A stretch of DNA of 64,000 bases from Paenibacillus barcinonensis (lineage in GTDB: Bacteria; Bacillota; Bacilli; Paenibacillales; Paenibacillaceae). This document shows positions 56,102 to 64,000 of this stretch, one piece after another (within the stretch, counting starts at the first letter, position 1; each line of letters starts with the position of its first letter). The stretch covers positions 496,001 through 560,000 of the forward strand of contig NZ_QJSW01000001.1 of NCBI RefSeq assembly GCF_003217495.1, in the 5' to 3' direction. A model generated the notes under the pieces. It was not told the DNA's origin. It saw only the letters and a program-made list of their open reading frames with translations, and did no database searches. The translations under genes and the position numbers were made by a program.

Positions 56102-57366
56102 GACTTCCCTCCCCGAACCATTTTGCGCTGGGATGCCCATGCACTGATTTGATGTGCAAAGGGTATCCATGATTTGATTCGCTGTAATTTGTGATGAGCA
56201 GAAGCAAGCTGCTTCTTCAAGCGCTGCTGTTCCGTATAACCATGCTCCAGGCGATGCTCCGCTGCCCTAAGCGCGGTCTGAAGCTGTCTGATCGTGATCA
56301 TCGCCTCACGTGTCGCGTCGGGACTCCCGGACAACTCTTTCTCACTATCCCTTGGAACGGAAGACAGGCTTCCAGCATCATTGTCAGGTGCGCTCATGCG
56401 GTAGCTTGGCTCCCAGCGACATCCGGTTGCCGCTTCCAGCTGTTTCCATAACCGCTCCATAACTTCCTGATCCGGCTCATCGTCTACCCGGACTCCTGTC
56501 CACCGCTCAGCTTCCGCGAGCTGTTCACTATACCCCATCCGATGGAACAGCCTCGCACCCAATACACGGCAGTACAATTCAACTTCTTGTCTATCGAGTA
56601 TACTTTTCCAGTTGTTAACAGAACCTTGATGTGCCTCCCGATGAGTAGAAAGGAACGGGTCCCCCACACCCATACTGTAAAACATATCGGCTTTGGCGCT
56701 GTTCACAAACTGCCCGTACTGCTCCATGCCCTGTTCATAGGAAATGCCGAGAAAAGAACATAATTTTTCAAGCTCTCCCTGCGGGTCCAAGACCAGTTGC
56801 TCGTATTTCAGTTCGTACGCGTAGGGATGAGGTTCGATAAAATAATCATTTAATCGGCTTAGCCCTAATGTCAGATCAATAGCATTCATATTAAGCTTCG
56901 AGCTGTTGAAACTATCCATTACATTAAAGCCTGCGCCGATATGGCGGTTTACTTTTTTGAAGGATGCCGCTACAGAAAGGGGATTACGCTGCAAGTGGAT
57001 ACGTCTGGACTGCGGGAACAAACGATCCAGCCATTCCAGCATGTAATAATACCGTGGAGATTTATCAACGATGAAGTCTGCTCCGCTCCCTTCCAGGAAC
57101 CCATTATATATTTCAAGAGCAAAGCTTCTACATGCCTTTTCGTAGTGATCTTCGGACACCATCGCTTGATAAAATTGACGAATAATGGAGCTTCCACCGT
57201 ATGCGCGAGCGTCAGCCCTGGACAAATCAACAAGATTCATCAGGAACCACATCTCCTGCGTGGCAAATATACGGCTGTGATTCTGCAACATCACTGTAGA
57301 TAACGAACTGCCGCTTCGGGGAACACATAACAAGAAGACAAGTCCGTTTCCTTGCGTATCTATCAA
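56098..57366 (-). CDS. PAPS-dependent sulfotransferase of the lasso cluster
   Basis: 422 residues from a TTG at 57366, a few bases after AGGAGAGG. The 5'-phosphosulfate loop is FLLCVPRSGSSLSTVMLQNH; a 3'-phosphate segment is HLQRNPLSVAASFKKVNRH; catalytic-type residues are in HREAHQGSVNNWKSIL. The domain spans ~1-300. The C-terminal ~90 residues are a predicted coiled coil (IRQLQTALRAAEHRLEHGY; QRLKKQLASAHHKLQ). It is first in the operon, coupled to the cyclase (ATGA). It may sulfate the lasso peptide, with cysC providing PAPS; not proven. Confidence 0.85.
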   Translation of the reverse strand: MIDTQGNGLVFLLCVPRSGSSLSTVMLQNHSRIFATQEMWFLMNLVDLSRADARAYGGSSIIRQFYQAMVSEDHYEKACRSFALEIYNGFLEGSGADFIVDKSPRYYYMLEWLDRLFPQSRRIHLQRNPLSVAASFKKVNRHIGAGFNVMDSFNSSKLNMNAIDLTLGLSRLNDYFIEPHPYAYELKYEQLVLDPQGELEKLCSFLGISYEQGMEQYGQFVNSAKADMFYSMGVGDPFLSTHREAHQGSVNNWKSILDRQEVELYCRVLGARLFHRMGYSEQLAEAERWTGVRVDDEPDQEVMERLWKQLEAATGCRWEPSYRMSAPDNDAGSLSSVPRDSEKELSGSPDATREAMITIRQLQTALRAAEHRLEHGYTEQQRLKKQLASAHHKLQRIKSWIPFAHQISAWASQRKMVRGGKS

Positions 57367-57465
57367 TGGCAGCCTCTCCTCTGTATATTAATAAATATGC
57401 GGCGTGGGGATCGGATCGACCGGGTAATCACGTTTATTAATGACAGGCCGTTTCGACACTTTTTT

Positions 57466-57482
57466 TGATACAATATGTATTT
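57466..57482. promoter_or_regulatory. Second copy of the operator palindrome at the start of transcription
   Basis: TGATACAATATGTATTT matches the first operator at 15 of 17 positions. Its centre is 31 bases from the first, about three helical turns, placing both on the same DNA face. Confidence 0.6.
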
Positions 57483-57490
57483 ATACCATT

Positions 57491-57519
57491 ACTCTATGAT
57501 ACAATATGTATCATGTCAA
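57491..57519 (-). promoter_or_regulatory. Predicted promoter of the lasso operon
   Basis: On the minus strand a perfect TTGACA (57519-57514), a 17-base spacer and TAGAGT (57496-57491, four of six). The leader to the sulfotransferase start is about 120 bases. The spacer is itself a perfect palindrome. The 57367-57675 interval otherwise holds a second palindrome copy and the terminator of the transporter gene. Confidence 0.65.
57497..57513. promoter_or_regulatory. Operator palindrome filling the lasso promoter spacer
   Basis: TGATACAATATGTATCA is a 17-base inverted repeat (TGATACA, three bases, TGTATCA). It occupies exactly the space between the -35 and -10 elements, so a bound protein would block or reshape the promoter. 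Confidence 0.65.
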
Positions 57520-57594
57520 TCTTTTATTTTCACCTTTTCATAATTTCTTCACGGACACAGGTTCTTCATCGAATTCAGCACATCTGCGCATGGC

Positions 57595-57642
57595 AAAAAG
57601 AGCCCCGGACCTCTGTTCTATGAGGAACAGTGTCTGGAGCCT
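57595..57642 (-). terminator. Terminator after the UMF1-type transporter gene
   Basis: On the minus strand GGCTCCAGAC...CTGTTC pairs imperfectly with GAACAG...GTCCGGGGCT and is followed by CTTTTTG (57600-57594). It lies 34 bases past the stop at 57676, ahead of the lasso promoter. Confidence 0.7.
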
Positions 57643-57675
57643 TGAACCAACTGCTTTGCGCAAACCGGACTATGT

Positions 57676-59016
57676 TTAACTAGTAAATGGAATTTCTGTC
57701 GCCTTTCTCACCGTATTCAAACCCCGGATACGTTCTTGCTCCTCCTGATCAGCTAACCCGGCATCCTGTATCCCTTTCTGCACATTCACCATCAACAATA
57801 TGACAATACCTGCTGCAAAAAAGAAAATCAGTGATAGTATGCCCCAGCGCGTGGAGCCTGTTATCTGTCCAACGTAACCGAATACAAACGGGCCAAAGAT
57901 CGAAGCGAACTTGCCTGTAATATTAACAAAGCCGAAATACTCTCCCGTGCGACCAGCCGGCATCAGATTGCTAAACAGAGAACGAGCGGTCGATTGACTT
58001 ATCCCCTGCACCACTCCTACGAGCCCGGCGAGAATATAGAAATGCAGCGCTTGGGTCATAAAATACCCCAGAATGACAATACAGATATATACGCTTAAAC
58101 TCACAATCAACACCCGCTTTGCTCCCCACCGCTGCGCCCATGCACCAAGCAGCAGCGTACATGGAAAACCGATGAACTGTGTCAACATCAGCGCCAGCAT
58201 CAGATCACTTGTCCCTATGCCAATGCTTGTGCCGTAGATGGTGGCCATGAGAATAATCGTGTTAATGCCATCATTAAAAAACCAGAAGGCCACCAGCATG
58301 CGAAGCAGCTGCGGGAAACGCCGGATCTGACCAAAGGTTTGACGCAAACGTCTTACCCCCACCTTGGCATACCCTGTCCACGATGCAGGCAGCTCCGGGG
58401 ATGCTGGCCGTGTCGGTGCATAGCGGAAAATGGGGATGGAAAATAGCAGCCACCATAACGCCACTGAAACAAATGCAAGTCTCGTGCCCGCCAGAGTATC
58501 CGGCAACCCGAACCAGCCCGGCTGCTGAATCATCAGCAGATTGATGGCAAGCAATAGTCCTCCGCCAATATATCCGTAGGCGTATCCTTGGGAAGACACC
58601 ATGTCCCTTCGTTCTGCGGGAACCAGATCAGGCAGCATGGCATCATAGAACGTATTGCCCCCGGCAAAACCAATCGTGGATAACACCAGCAATGCAGAGG
58701 CCAGTAGCCAGTCTCCTTCTCCGATGACACTGAAACCTAATGTCGCCACAACTCCTATAACCGTGAAAACACGCAGAAAATTTCCTTTTCGTCCAGACAA
58801 ATCGGCCAGCGTGCCTAATAGAGGCGTTAACAACGCCACACACAGCATTCCGATCGAATGTGTATACGCAAGGTAGGAAGCGGCCGTGTCCTTATCCACT
58901 GTCGCTGCTGCGACAGAAGCATAGAATACAGGCAGCACTGCTGCCAGTATCGTCGTTGCATAGGCTGAATTGGCCCAGTCATACATAATCCAGGCTTTTA
59001 CCGCACGTTTATCCAC
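57676..59016 (-). CDS. MFS transporter, UMF1/Atg22-like family
   Basis: 446 residues from a GTG at 59016, seven bases after AAGGAAGG; an ATG in another frame overlaps. Twelve membrane segments are predicted; the N-terminal AWIMYDWANSAYATTILAAVLPVF is the UMF1 signature, followed by the MFS loop GTLADLSGRKGNFLR and the half-way helix pair. Substrate unknown; Atg22 relatives move amino acids. It is upstream of the lasso operon in the same direction but separated by a terminator and that operon's promoter. Confidence 0.85.
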   Translation of the reverse strand: MDKRAVKAWIMYDWANSAYATTILAAVLPVFYASVAAATVDKDTAASYLAYTHSIGMLCVALLTPLLGTLADLSGRKGNFLRVFTVIGVVATLGFSVIGEGDWLLASALLVLSTIGFAGGNTFYDAMLPDLVPAERRDMVSSQGYAYGYIGGGLLLAINLLMIQQPGWFGLPDTLAGTRLAFVSVALWWLLFSIPIFRYAPTRPASPELPASWTGYAKVGVRRLRQTFGQIRRFPQLLRMLVAFWFFNDGINTIILMATIYGTSIGIGTSDLMLALMLTQFIGFPCTLLLGAWAQRWGAKRVLIVSLSVYICIVILGYFMTQALHFYILAGLVGVVQGISQSTARSLFSNLMPAGRTGEYFGFVNITGKFASIFGPFVFGYVGQITGSTRWGILSLIFFFAAGIVILLMVNVQKGIQDAGLADQEEQERIRGLNTVRKATEIPFTS

Positions 59017-59273
59017 ACATAATCCTTCCTTTACACGCATCAAAGTTCGATGCTCAGAATCAGTCTATTTTCTCTATTGTAAAGGAAAGACATCACATTG
59101 GATCAAGATTTTTGTAAAAATTCGGCATGTACCGCTCTTCAGCGTGTCGTCAGTCGATTCTGGCATATTTCATTCATTTTAGTTGAGTCCGCATCACATA
59201 TCGTCCCCGCCCGTGAATATACTTAATTACCGACAGGCCAAACTGTGCCGCGTAATCAATGGGGGGTGCCTAC

Positions 59274-60440
59274 ATGTCAAATTCACACCAGCCTTACTCG
59301 TTCGTCGTATCCCGGGAAGATTGGTCGCTTCACCGCAAAGGGTACCAGGACCAGCAGCGCCATCAGCAAAAGGTGAAAGATGTCATTAAGCAGAATCTGC
59401 CTGATCTGATTACTGAGGAAAATATTATCATGTCCGATGGACAACAAATCATCAAGGTGCCAATCCGCAGTCTGGATGAGTACCGTTTTGTGTATAACTA
59501 CCAGAAGCAAAAGCATGTCGGTCAAGGGGATGGAGACAGCCAGGTGGGCGATGTCATTGGCCGTGATCCTGCATCGCAGAAGCCAGGCAAGGGCGAAAAG
59601 GCTGGCGATCAACCGGGCCACGACATTGTGGAAGCCGAGGTCAGCATCGAGGAATTGGAGGACATTTTGTTTGCCGAGCTGGAGCTGCCGGACCTGAAAC
59701 AGAAAGATAAAGATCTGATCGAGACACATACCGTCGTTTTCAACGATATTCGCAAGAAGGGCATGCAGTCCAACATCGACAAGAAACGTACGATACTGGA
59801 GAACCTGCGCCGCAACGCAACCACGGGCAATCCAGGTATTCACCATATTAGTCCCGACGATCTTCGTTACAAAACGTGGGAAGACAAGATCATTCCTCAA
59901 TCCAATGCGGTCATTATCGCCATGATGGATACCTCCGGGTCGATGGGATCGTTTGAGAAATATTGCGCGCGCAGCTTTTTCTTCTGGATGACCCGGTTCC
60001 TGCGCCGGCAGTACGAGAAAGTTGAAATTGTGTTTCTGGCCCACCATACGGAAGCCAAGGAAGTGACCGAAGAAGAATTTTTCACTCGCGGCGAAAGCGG
60101 CGGCACGATCTGCTCCTCTGTTTATATGAAGGCACTGGATATTATTGATCGACGTTATCCGCCCTCCAGCTATAATATATACCCGTTCCATTTCTCGGAT
60201 GGCGACAACCTGACCTCGGACAATGAACGCTGTGTGAAGCTGATCGGAGAGCTGATGAAACGCAGCAACATGTTCGGTTACGGCGAGGTGAACCAGTATA
60301 ACCGCAGCAGCACACTGATGTCCGCTTACCGTCATATCAAGATGGATCAATTTATGTATTACGTCATCAAGGAAAAAGGTGAAGTATACAAAGCGTTGCG
60401 CAGCTTTTTTCAAAAAAGAGAAGGAGGCAGCCTGGGATGA
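59274..60440 (+). CDS. yhbH: Sporulation protein YhbH (DUF444)
   Basis: 388 residues from the ATG at 59274 behind GGGGGG. The charged N-terminal part ([42 protein letters not shown]) is followed by a von Willebrand A-like domain with the metal site [19 protein letters not shown] and [20 protein letters not shown]. The protein is needed for efficient sporulation in Bacillus. It overlaps spoVR by four bases. The usual partner prkA is not in the window. A weak sigma-E-like pattern (CATAT, about 14 bases, ATATACTT) lies at ~59197-59224. Confidence 0.92.
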   Translation: MSNSHQPYSFVVSREDWSLHRKGYQDQQRHQQKVKDVIKQNLPDLITEENIIMSDGQQIIKVPIRSLDEYRFVYNYQKQKHVGQGDGDSQVGDVIGRDPASQKPGKGEKAGDQPGHDIVEAEVSIEELEDILFAELELPDLKQKDKDLIETHTVVFNDIRKKGMQSNIDKKRTILENLRRNATTGNPGIHHISPDDLRYKTWEDKIIPQSNAVIIAMMDTSGSMGSFEKYCARSFFFWMTRFLRRQYEKVEIVFLAHHTEAKEVTEEEFFTRGESGGTICSSVYMKALDIIDRRYPPSSYNIYPFHFSDGDNLTSDNERCVKLIGELMKRSNMFGYGEVNQYNRSSTLMSAYRHIKMDQFMYYVIKEKGEVYKALRSFFQKREGGSLG

Positions 60441-61873
60441 CCGATGAAATCCGTGAACTGGAATACGCCATTGCTGAAATTATGGAGATTGCCGATGGAT
60501 TCGGCCTTGACTATTACCCGATGCGCTACGAAATCTGCCCGTCGGATATCATCTACACCTTTGGTGCGTACGGCATGCCGACAAGATTCAGTCACTGGAG
60601 CTTTGGCAAAACCTTTCACAAGATGAAGATGCAGTACGATTTTGGACTCAGTAAAATCTATGAGCTTGTGATCAACTCCAACCCTTGTTATGCCTTTTTG
60701 CTCGATGGCAACTCCTTGATCCAGAACAAGCTGATTGTAGCCCATGTGCTGGCCCACTGCGACTTTTTCAAGAACAATGCGCGCTTCTCCAAGTCCAACC
60801 GTAACATGGTCGAAAGCATGGCCGCCACAGCCGACCGGATCAGCAACTACGAGATGGAATACGGTACAGAGGCCGTTGAATCCTTTATTGATGCCGTGAT
60901 CGCCATTCAGGAGCATGTAGACCCACAGCTCATCAAACCGCGACATTTGGATAAGCAGCGGTACATGGAGATGAAAATCCGTGAGCAGCGGGGTGAGAAA
61001 GCTCCGAAACCGGAAGGACAATATGACGATCTATGGTCACTCGACAACCTGCAGGTCGAAGAAAAGCCTGCAGACAGCGTGCAGGTGCATCATTTCCCGC
61101 CCGAGCCGGAGAAGGACATTATGTGGTTTATTCAGGAGTTCTCCGAGGTGCTTACCGATTGGCAACGGGATATTATGAGTATGATGCGGGAGGAAATGCT
61201 CTATTTCTGGCCGCAGATGGAAACCAAGATCATGAACGAAGGCTGGGCTTCGTACTGGCATCAACGTATTATACGCGAGCTCGACCTGAGCAGTGAGGAT
61301 ACGATTGAATTTGCCAAGCTGAATTCTTCTGTCGTGCAGCCTTCCAAGCAGAGTCTGAATCCATACTATCTGGGACTGAAGATCTTCGAGGACATTGAGC
61401 ACCGCTGGGACCATCCTACACGCGAGGAACAGGAGCGTTGGGGCCGACAGCCAGGCCAGGGCCGAGCCAAAATGTTCGAGGTACGCGAGTTCGACTCGGA
61501 CACCTCCTTTATCCGCAACTACATGACCAAGAAGTTAACGGAAGACCTGGATCTCTACGTGTTCGAGAAAAAAGGCCCGGATTGGAAGATCACCGACAAA
61601 TCCTGGGAGAACATCCGCGACCAGCTTGTATTCTCCCGTATTAACGGCGGTTCGCCGTATCTGGTCGTACAGGACGCAGACTACCTGCGCACTGGCGAGC
61701 TGGTGCTGAAACACCAGTATGAGGGCATTGAGCTGGACCTGAAATACATGGAGCGAACACTTCCGTATCTGTACCGCCTCTGGGGACGTACAGTGCATGT
61801 CGAGACCCGAGTGGAGGAAAAGCCGATCTGGTTCACCTATGACGGCAAAAAGCACCACCGCAAGTTTTTGTGA
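60437..61873 (+). CDS. spoVR: SpoVR-family protein
   Basis: 478 residues, ATGA-coupled to yhbH. Typical blocks are [82 protein letters not shown] and [19 protein letters not shown]. In B. subtilis SpoVR influences spore cortex formation; its biochemical role is unsettled. With YhbH and PrkA it forms a conserved stress/sporulation trio. Confidence 0.93.
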   Translation: MTDEIRELEYAIAEIMEIADGFGLDYYPMRYEICPSDIIYTFGAYGMPTRFSHWSFGKTFHKMKMQYDFGLSKIYELVINSNPCYAFLLDGNSLIQNKLIVAHVLAHCDFFKNNARFSKSNRNMVESMAATADRISNYEMEYGTEAVESFIDAVIAIQEHVDPQLIKPRHLDKQRYMEMKIREQRGEKAPKPEGQYDDLWSLDNLQVEEKPADSVQVHHFPPEPEKDIMWFIQEFSEVLTDWQRDIMSMMREEMLYFWPQMETKIMNEGWASYWHQRIIRELDLSSEDTIEFAKLNSSVVQPSKQSLNPYYLGLKIFEDIEHRWDHPTREEQERWGRQPGQGRAKMFEVREFDSDTSFIRNYMTKKLTEDLDLYVFEKKGPDWKITDKSWENIRDQLVFSRINGGSPYLVVQDADYLRTGELVLKHQYEGIELDLKYMERTLPYLYRLWGRTVHVETRVEEKPIWFTYDGKKHHRKFL

Positions 61874-61924
61874 GCACTGAAGTTAAGCTTTTATGAACAC
61901 TGATATAGATATCACGGTAACCCA

Positions 61925-61966
61925 AAAGCGGCAAGTTCCCCATGAAGATTGGGAAATTGCCGCTTT
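61925..61966. terminator. Bidirectional terminator
   Basis: AAAGCGGCAAGTTCCC (61925-61940) and GGGAAATTGCCGCTTT (61951-61966) form a 16-pair stem with one mismatch, between spoVR and the convergent signalling gene. Confidence 0.85.
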
Positions 61967-61971
61967 CGATG

Positions 61972-64000
61972 TTATACAGAATGAAGTGCCTCACTGCCAT
62001 TTCCCAGCATTCGCAGCGGTACAAAGAAGCTGTCTTCTACTTCGCTTGCTGGTAATGGGCGGCTGAAGTAATACCCCTGGATTTCTCTGCAGTCATTTTG
62101 CATCAGGATGTCCAGCTGTCCTTTGGTCTCAATGCCCTCGGCGATGACCTCCATCTTGAGGTTCTGAGCCATGGAAATAATTGTGGCTACAATGGCCTGA
62201 TCGCTATGGCTTTCCGTGATGTCGGTAACAAAGGAGCGATCAATCTTGAGCTTGTGGATCGGGAAATGCTTCAGATAGCTCAGGGAGCTGTACCCGGTAC
62301 CAAAATCATCCAGACTGATCTTCACACCTAATCCATTAAGCTCGTTTAGAATCGCGGTGGATACGGCAGCGTCCATCATCATGCTCTCCGTAATCTCCAG
62401 TTCCAGATACCTGGCCTCCAAACCTGTCTCGTTCAAAGCATTTTTCACCTGTTCCACCAGATTGGACTGGTGAAACTGCTGGCTGGACAAGTTCACAGAC
62501 ACCGGAATGAGCGGTCCACCGCTGGCATGCCACAGCTTCATCTGCCTGCACGCTTCACGAAGCGTCCAGTTGCCGATATCATAGATCATACCTGTCTCCT
62601 CGGCCAGCGGGATAAATACACTCGGTGCAAGCAAACCTTTTATCGGATGCTGCCAGCGAATCAGAGCCTCAACCCCAATCATCTGGCTATCCCGGGTACG
62701 AATCTGGGGTTGATAGTACAGCACCATCTCGTTTCGCTCCAGCGCTTTCCGCAGATACCCTTCCAGCTCAATCCGCTCATACAGTTCCGAGTCGAGCTGG
62801 GCCGTGTAGAACTGATAACCGTTCTTGCCATTTTTCTTCACTTCATACATCGCGGAGTCCGCATGTTTAATTAGCGCATCCGTTCCTGCCCCGTGCTCAG
62901 GATACATCGCAATTCCGATGCTGGCTGTAACATAAAAATCATTTTCCTTCAAACGATATGGCTGCTGGATCGACTCAACAATCGCTTCTGCAAGCCGTAT
63001 AATCTGCTGCTCATTCGCCTGCTCCCCTGTAACCACCATCGTAAATTCATCTCCACCCATGCGGGCGAGGGTAACATTGGACATTGCTTGAGGATGAGAA
63101 GCTTCAATCGTGCTTACAATCCGGCTGCTGACTTCCTTCAGAAATACGTCGCCGATGGAATGACCCAGAGAATCGTTAATCATCTTGAAGCGGTCAATAT
63201 CCATGACCATAACAGCGAATATGGCTTGTTTCCCCCCGCAGACGCTAATCGTGTTAGCCAGTACCTCATCCAGCTTGCGCCGGTTGGGCAGCCCTGTAAG
63301 CGGGTCGTGGAGAGCCTGATGTCGAATATTCTCCTGGGCCTGCGTTTCCTCCGTAATATCTTTAATTAAAATGTGGCTACCCACATGAGTATCATCAATA
63401 ATGACTGGAATGACGGCAATACTCAAGTCGAGCAGTTCATTTTGTCTATTTCTCATTTTTGCCGTATAATGCTTCTGTTCCATACCCTGACTATCCCATG
63501 TGTACATGTTATCACTACTCGTACACTCTACCTCGATTTGCTCTACGATCTGATGAATCGGGCGATCAATCACCTTTCTCTCAGGGTAGCCTGTGATTGT
63601 GCTTACCGCTGCATTAATGCCTTTAATGATACCTTCCCTGTCTACTGAAATGATGGCATCTGAATGATTATGATACAGAGCCTGATACCACTGTTCATTC
63701 TCACGAATACGCTGATCCTTCTGAGACAGCCGTTGATTGATGAAGTTACCGAACAACGTAAGCCCAATCGCAACAATAGTACCCGCAGCAATCAGATATG
63801 CAAGAACCTCCGACTCGATCTGTCTGGTCAAGTTTTCAGGAACTATCGTGCTTTGATGAAAATGAGCTGCTGCCATCCCGGTGTAATGCATCCCCGTTAT
63901 GCCCAGACCCATAATGAGCCCACTACCAATTTTGTAGACCCAGTCATGCTTCGAATCGCTCCGGTTAAAATAAAACATGAGCCATAGCGCAGCAAAGGAA
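61972..64000 (-). CDS. MHYT-PAS-GGDEF-EAL signalling protein (5' end beyond window)
   Basis: At least 675 residues; the frame stays open to the window edge, so the true start is not seen. The first visible part is a membrane MHYT sensor end (GLIMGLGITGMHYTGMAAAHF), then a membrane helix (VLAYLIAAGTIVAIGLTLFGNFI), a PAS domain (YHNHSDAIISVDREGIIKGIN), GGDEF (LARMGGDEFTMVV) and EAL (IGVEALIRWQHP; DDFGTGYSSLSYLKHFP). Both signatures keep active residues, so synthesis and hydrolysis of cyclic di-GMP are both possible. MHYT domains are thought to sense gases such as O2, CO or NO through metal. Confidence 0.88.
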   Translation of the reverse strand, partial: SFAALWLMFYFNRSDSKHDWVYKIGSGLIMGLGITGMHYTGMAAAHFHQSTIVPENLTRQIESEVLAYLIAAGTIVAIGLTLFGNFINQRLSQKDQRIRENEQWYQALYHNHSDAIISVDREGIIKGINAAVSTITGYPERKVIDRPIHQIVEQIEVECTSSDNMYTWDSQGMEQKHYTAKMRNRQNELLDLSIAVIPVIIDDTHVGSHILIKDITEETQAQENIRHQALHDPLTGLPNRRKLDEVLANTISVCGGKQAIFAVMVMDIDRFKMINDSLGHSIGDVFLKEVSSRIVSTIEASHPQAMSNVTLARMGGDEFTMVVTGEQANEQQIIRLAEAIVESIQQPYRLKENDFYVTASIGIAMYPEHGAGTDALIKHADSAMYEVKKNGKNGYQFYTAQLDSELYERIELEGYLRKALERNEMVLYYQPQIRTRDSQMIGVEALIRWQHPIKGLLAPSVFIPLAEETGMIYDIGNWTLREACRQMKLWHASGGPLIPVSVNLSSQQFHQSNLVEQVKNALNETGLEARYLELEITESMMMDAAVSTAILNELNGLGVKISLDDFGTGYSSLSYLKHFPIHKLKIDRSFVTDITESHSDQAIVATIISMAQNLKMEVIAEGIETKGQLDILMQNDCREIQGYYFSRPLPASEVEDSFFVPLRMLGNGSEALHSV

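Noticed and set aside
57590-57680. Short plus-strand ORF beginning MAKRAPDL as a second lasso precursor or small peptide
   Set aside because: It overlaps the terminator of the transporter gene and lacks leader or core motifs.
59283-60413. Minus-strand ORF of 376 codons opposite yhbH
   Set aside because: yhbH has a ribosome site, family motifs and coupling to spoVR; the antisense frame has none of these.

Overview
The window looks like chromosomal DNA of an endospore-forming low-to-mid GC Firmicute, most likely Paenibacillus. The basis is gene content: YheA and YheC/YheD proteins, CotJA-CotJB-CotJC, YhbH and SpoVR, a YjcZ-type small sporulation protein, PdaA, YfkAB, a sufCDSUB operon, YesM/YesN-type sugar regulators and a lasso peptide cluster of the paeninodin type. 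Starts are typically preceded by strong AGGAGG-like ribosome binding sites. No rRNA, tRNA, CRISPR array, prophage or insertion sequence was found.

Layout. 0.1-7.0 kb: yheA, then divergently five tandem YheC/YheD ATP-grasp genes. 7.2-16.4 kb (minus strand): a uronate-polysaccharide locus with two CUT1 permeases, a YesM/YesN two-component system, a solute-binding lipoprotein, a KdgF-like cupin and a heparinase II/III-like lyase; no transporter ATPase is encoded there. 16.5-18.3 kb: a HAD phosphatase and a Gfo/Idh/MocA oxidoreductase. 18.6-22.3 kb (plus): an uncharacterised group of a thiamine-diphosphate enzyme, a carboxymuconolactone-decarboxylase-like protein, a STAS-like protein and a ketosynthase-III-like protein that keeps the nucleophilic Cys but lacks the usual His and Asn. 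22.4-33.5 kb: cotJ genes, a CBS-domain membrane protein, YfkAB, two HD-GYP proteins, a nucleotidase, a MoaD-MoaE fusion, an M23 peptidase and a Crp-family regulator. 33.6-38.8 kb: sufCDSUB, whose predicted promoter is covered by two metalloregulator-like palindromes. 39-48 kb: housekeeping and small uncharacterised genes, including dps and mtnK-mtnA.

48.3-57.5 kb is the most notable part: a complete lasso peptide locus. It encodes a 46-residue precursor (predicted ring Ala1 to Asp9, C-terminal Ser), an asparagine-synthetase-like cyclase, an HPr-kinase-like protein, a PqqD-like recognition protein, a transglutaminase-like leader peptidase, a nucleotidyltransferase, an ABC exporter and, first in the operon, a sulfotransferase. 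An APS kinase gene (cysC), whose product PAPS is the usual sulfotransferase donor, converges on the far end. The core has a Tyr in an acidic setting (DADLYDP) and a C-terminal Ser, so both sulfation and phosphorylation are plausible. A 17-bp perfect palindrome fills the spacer of the predicted operon promoter, and a second copy lies at the start of the transcript. Two mutually exclusive hairpins follow the precursor gene.

57.6-64 kb: a UMF1-type MFS transporter, yhbH-spoVR, and a MHYT-PAS-GGDEF-EAL protein whose 5' end runs off the window. All functions are inferred from sequence features and family knowledge; no database search was run.
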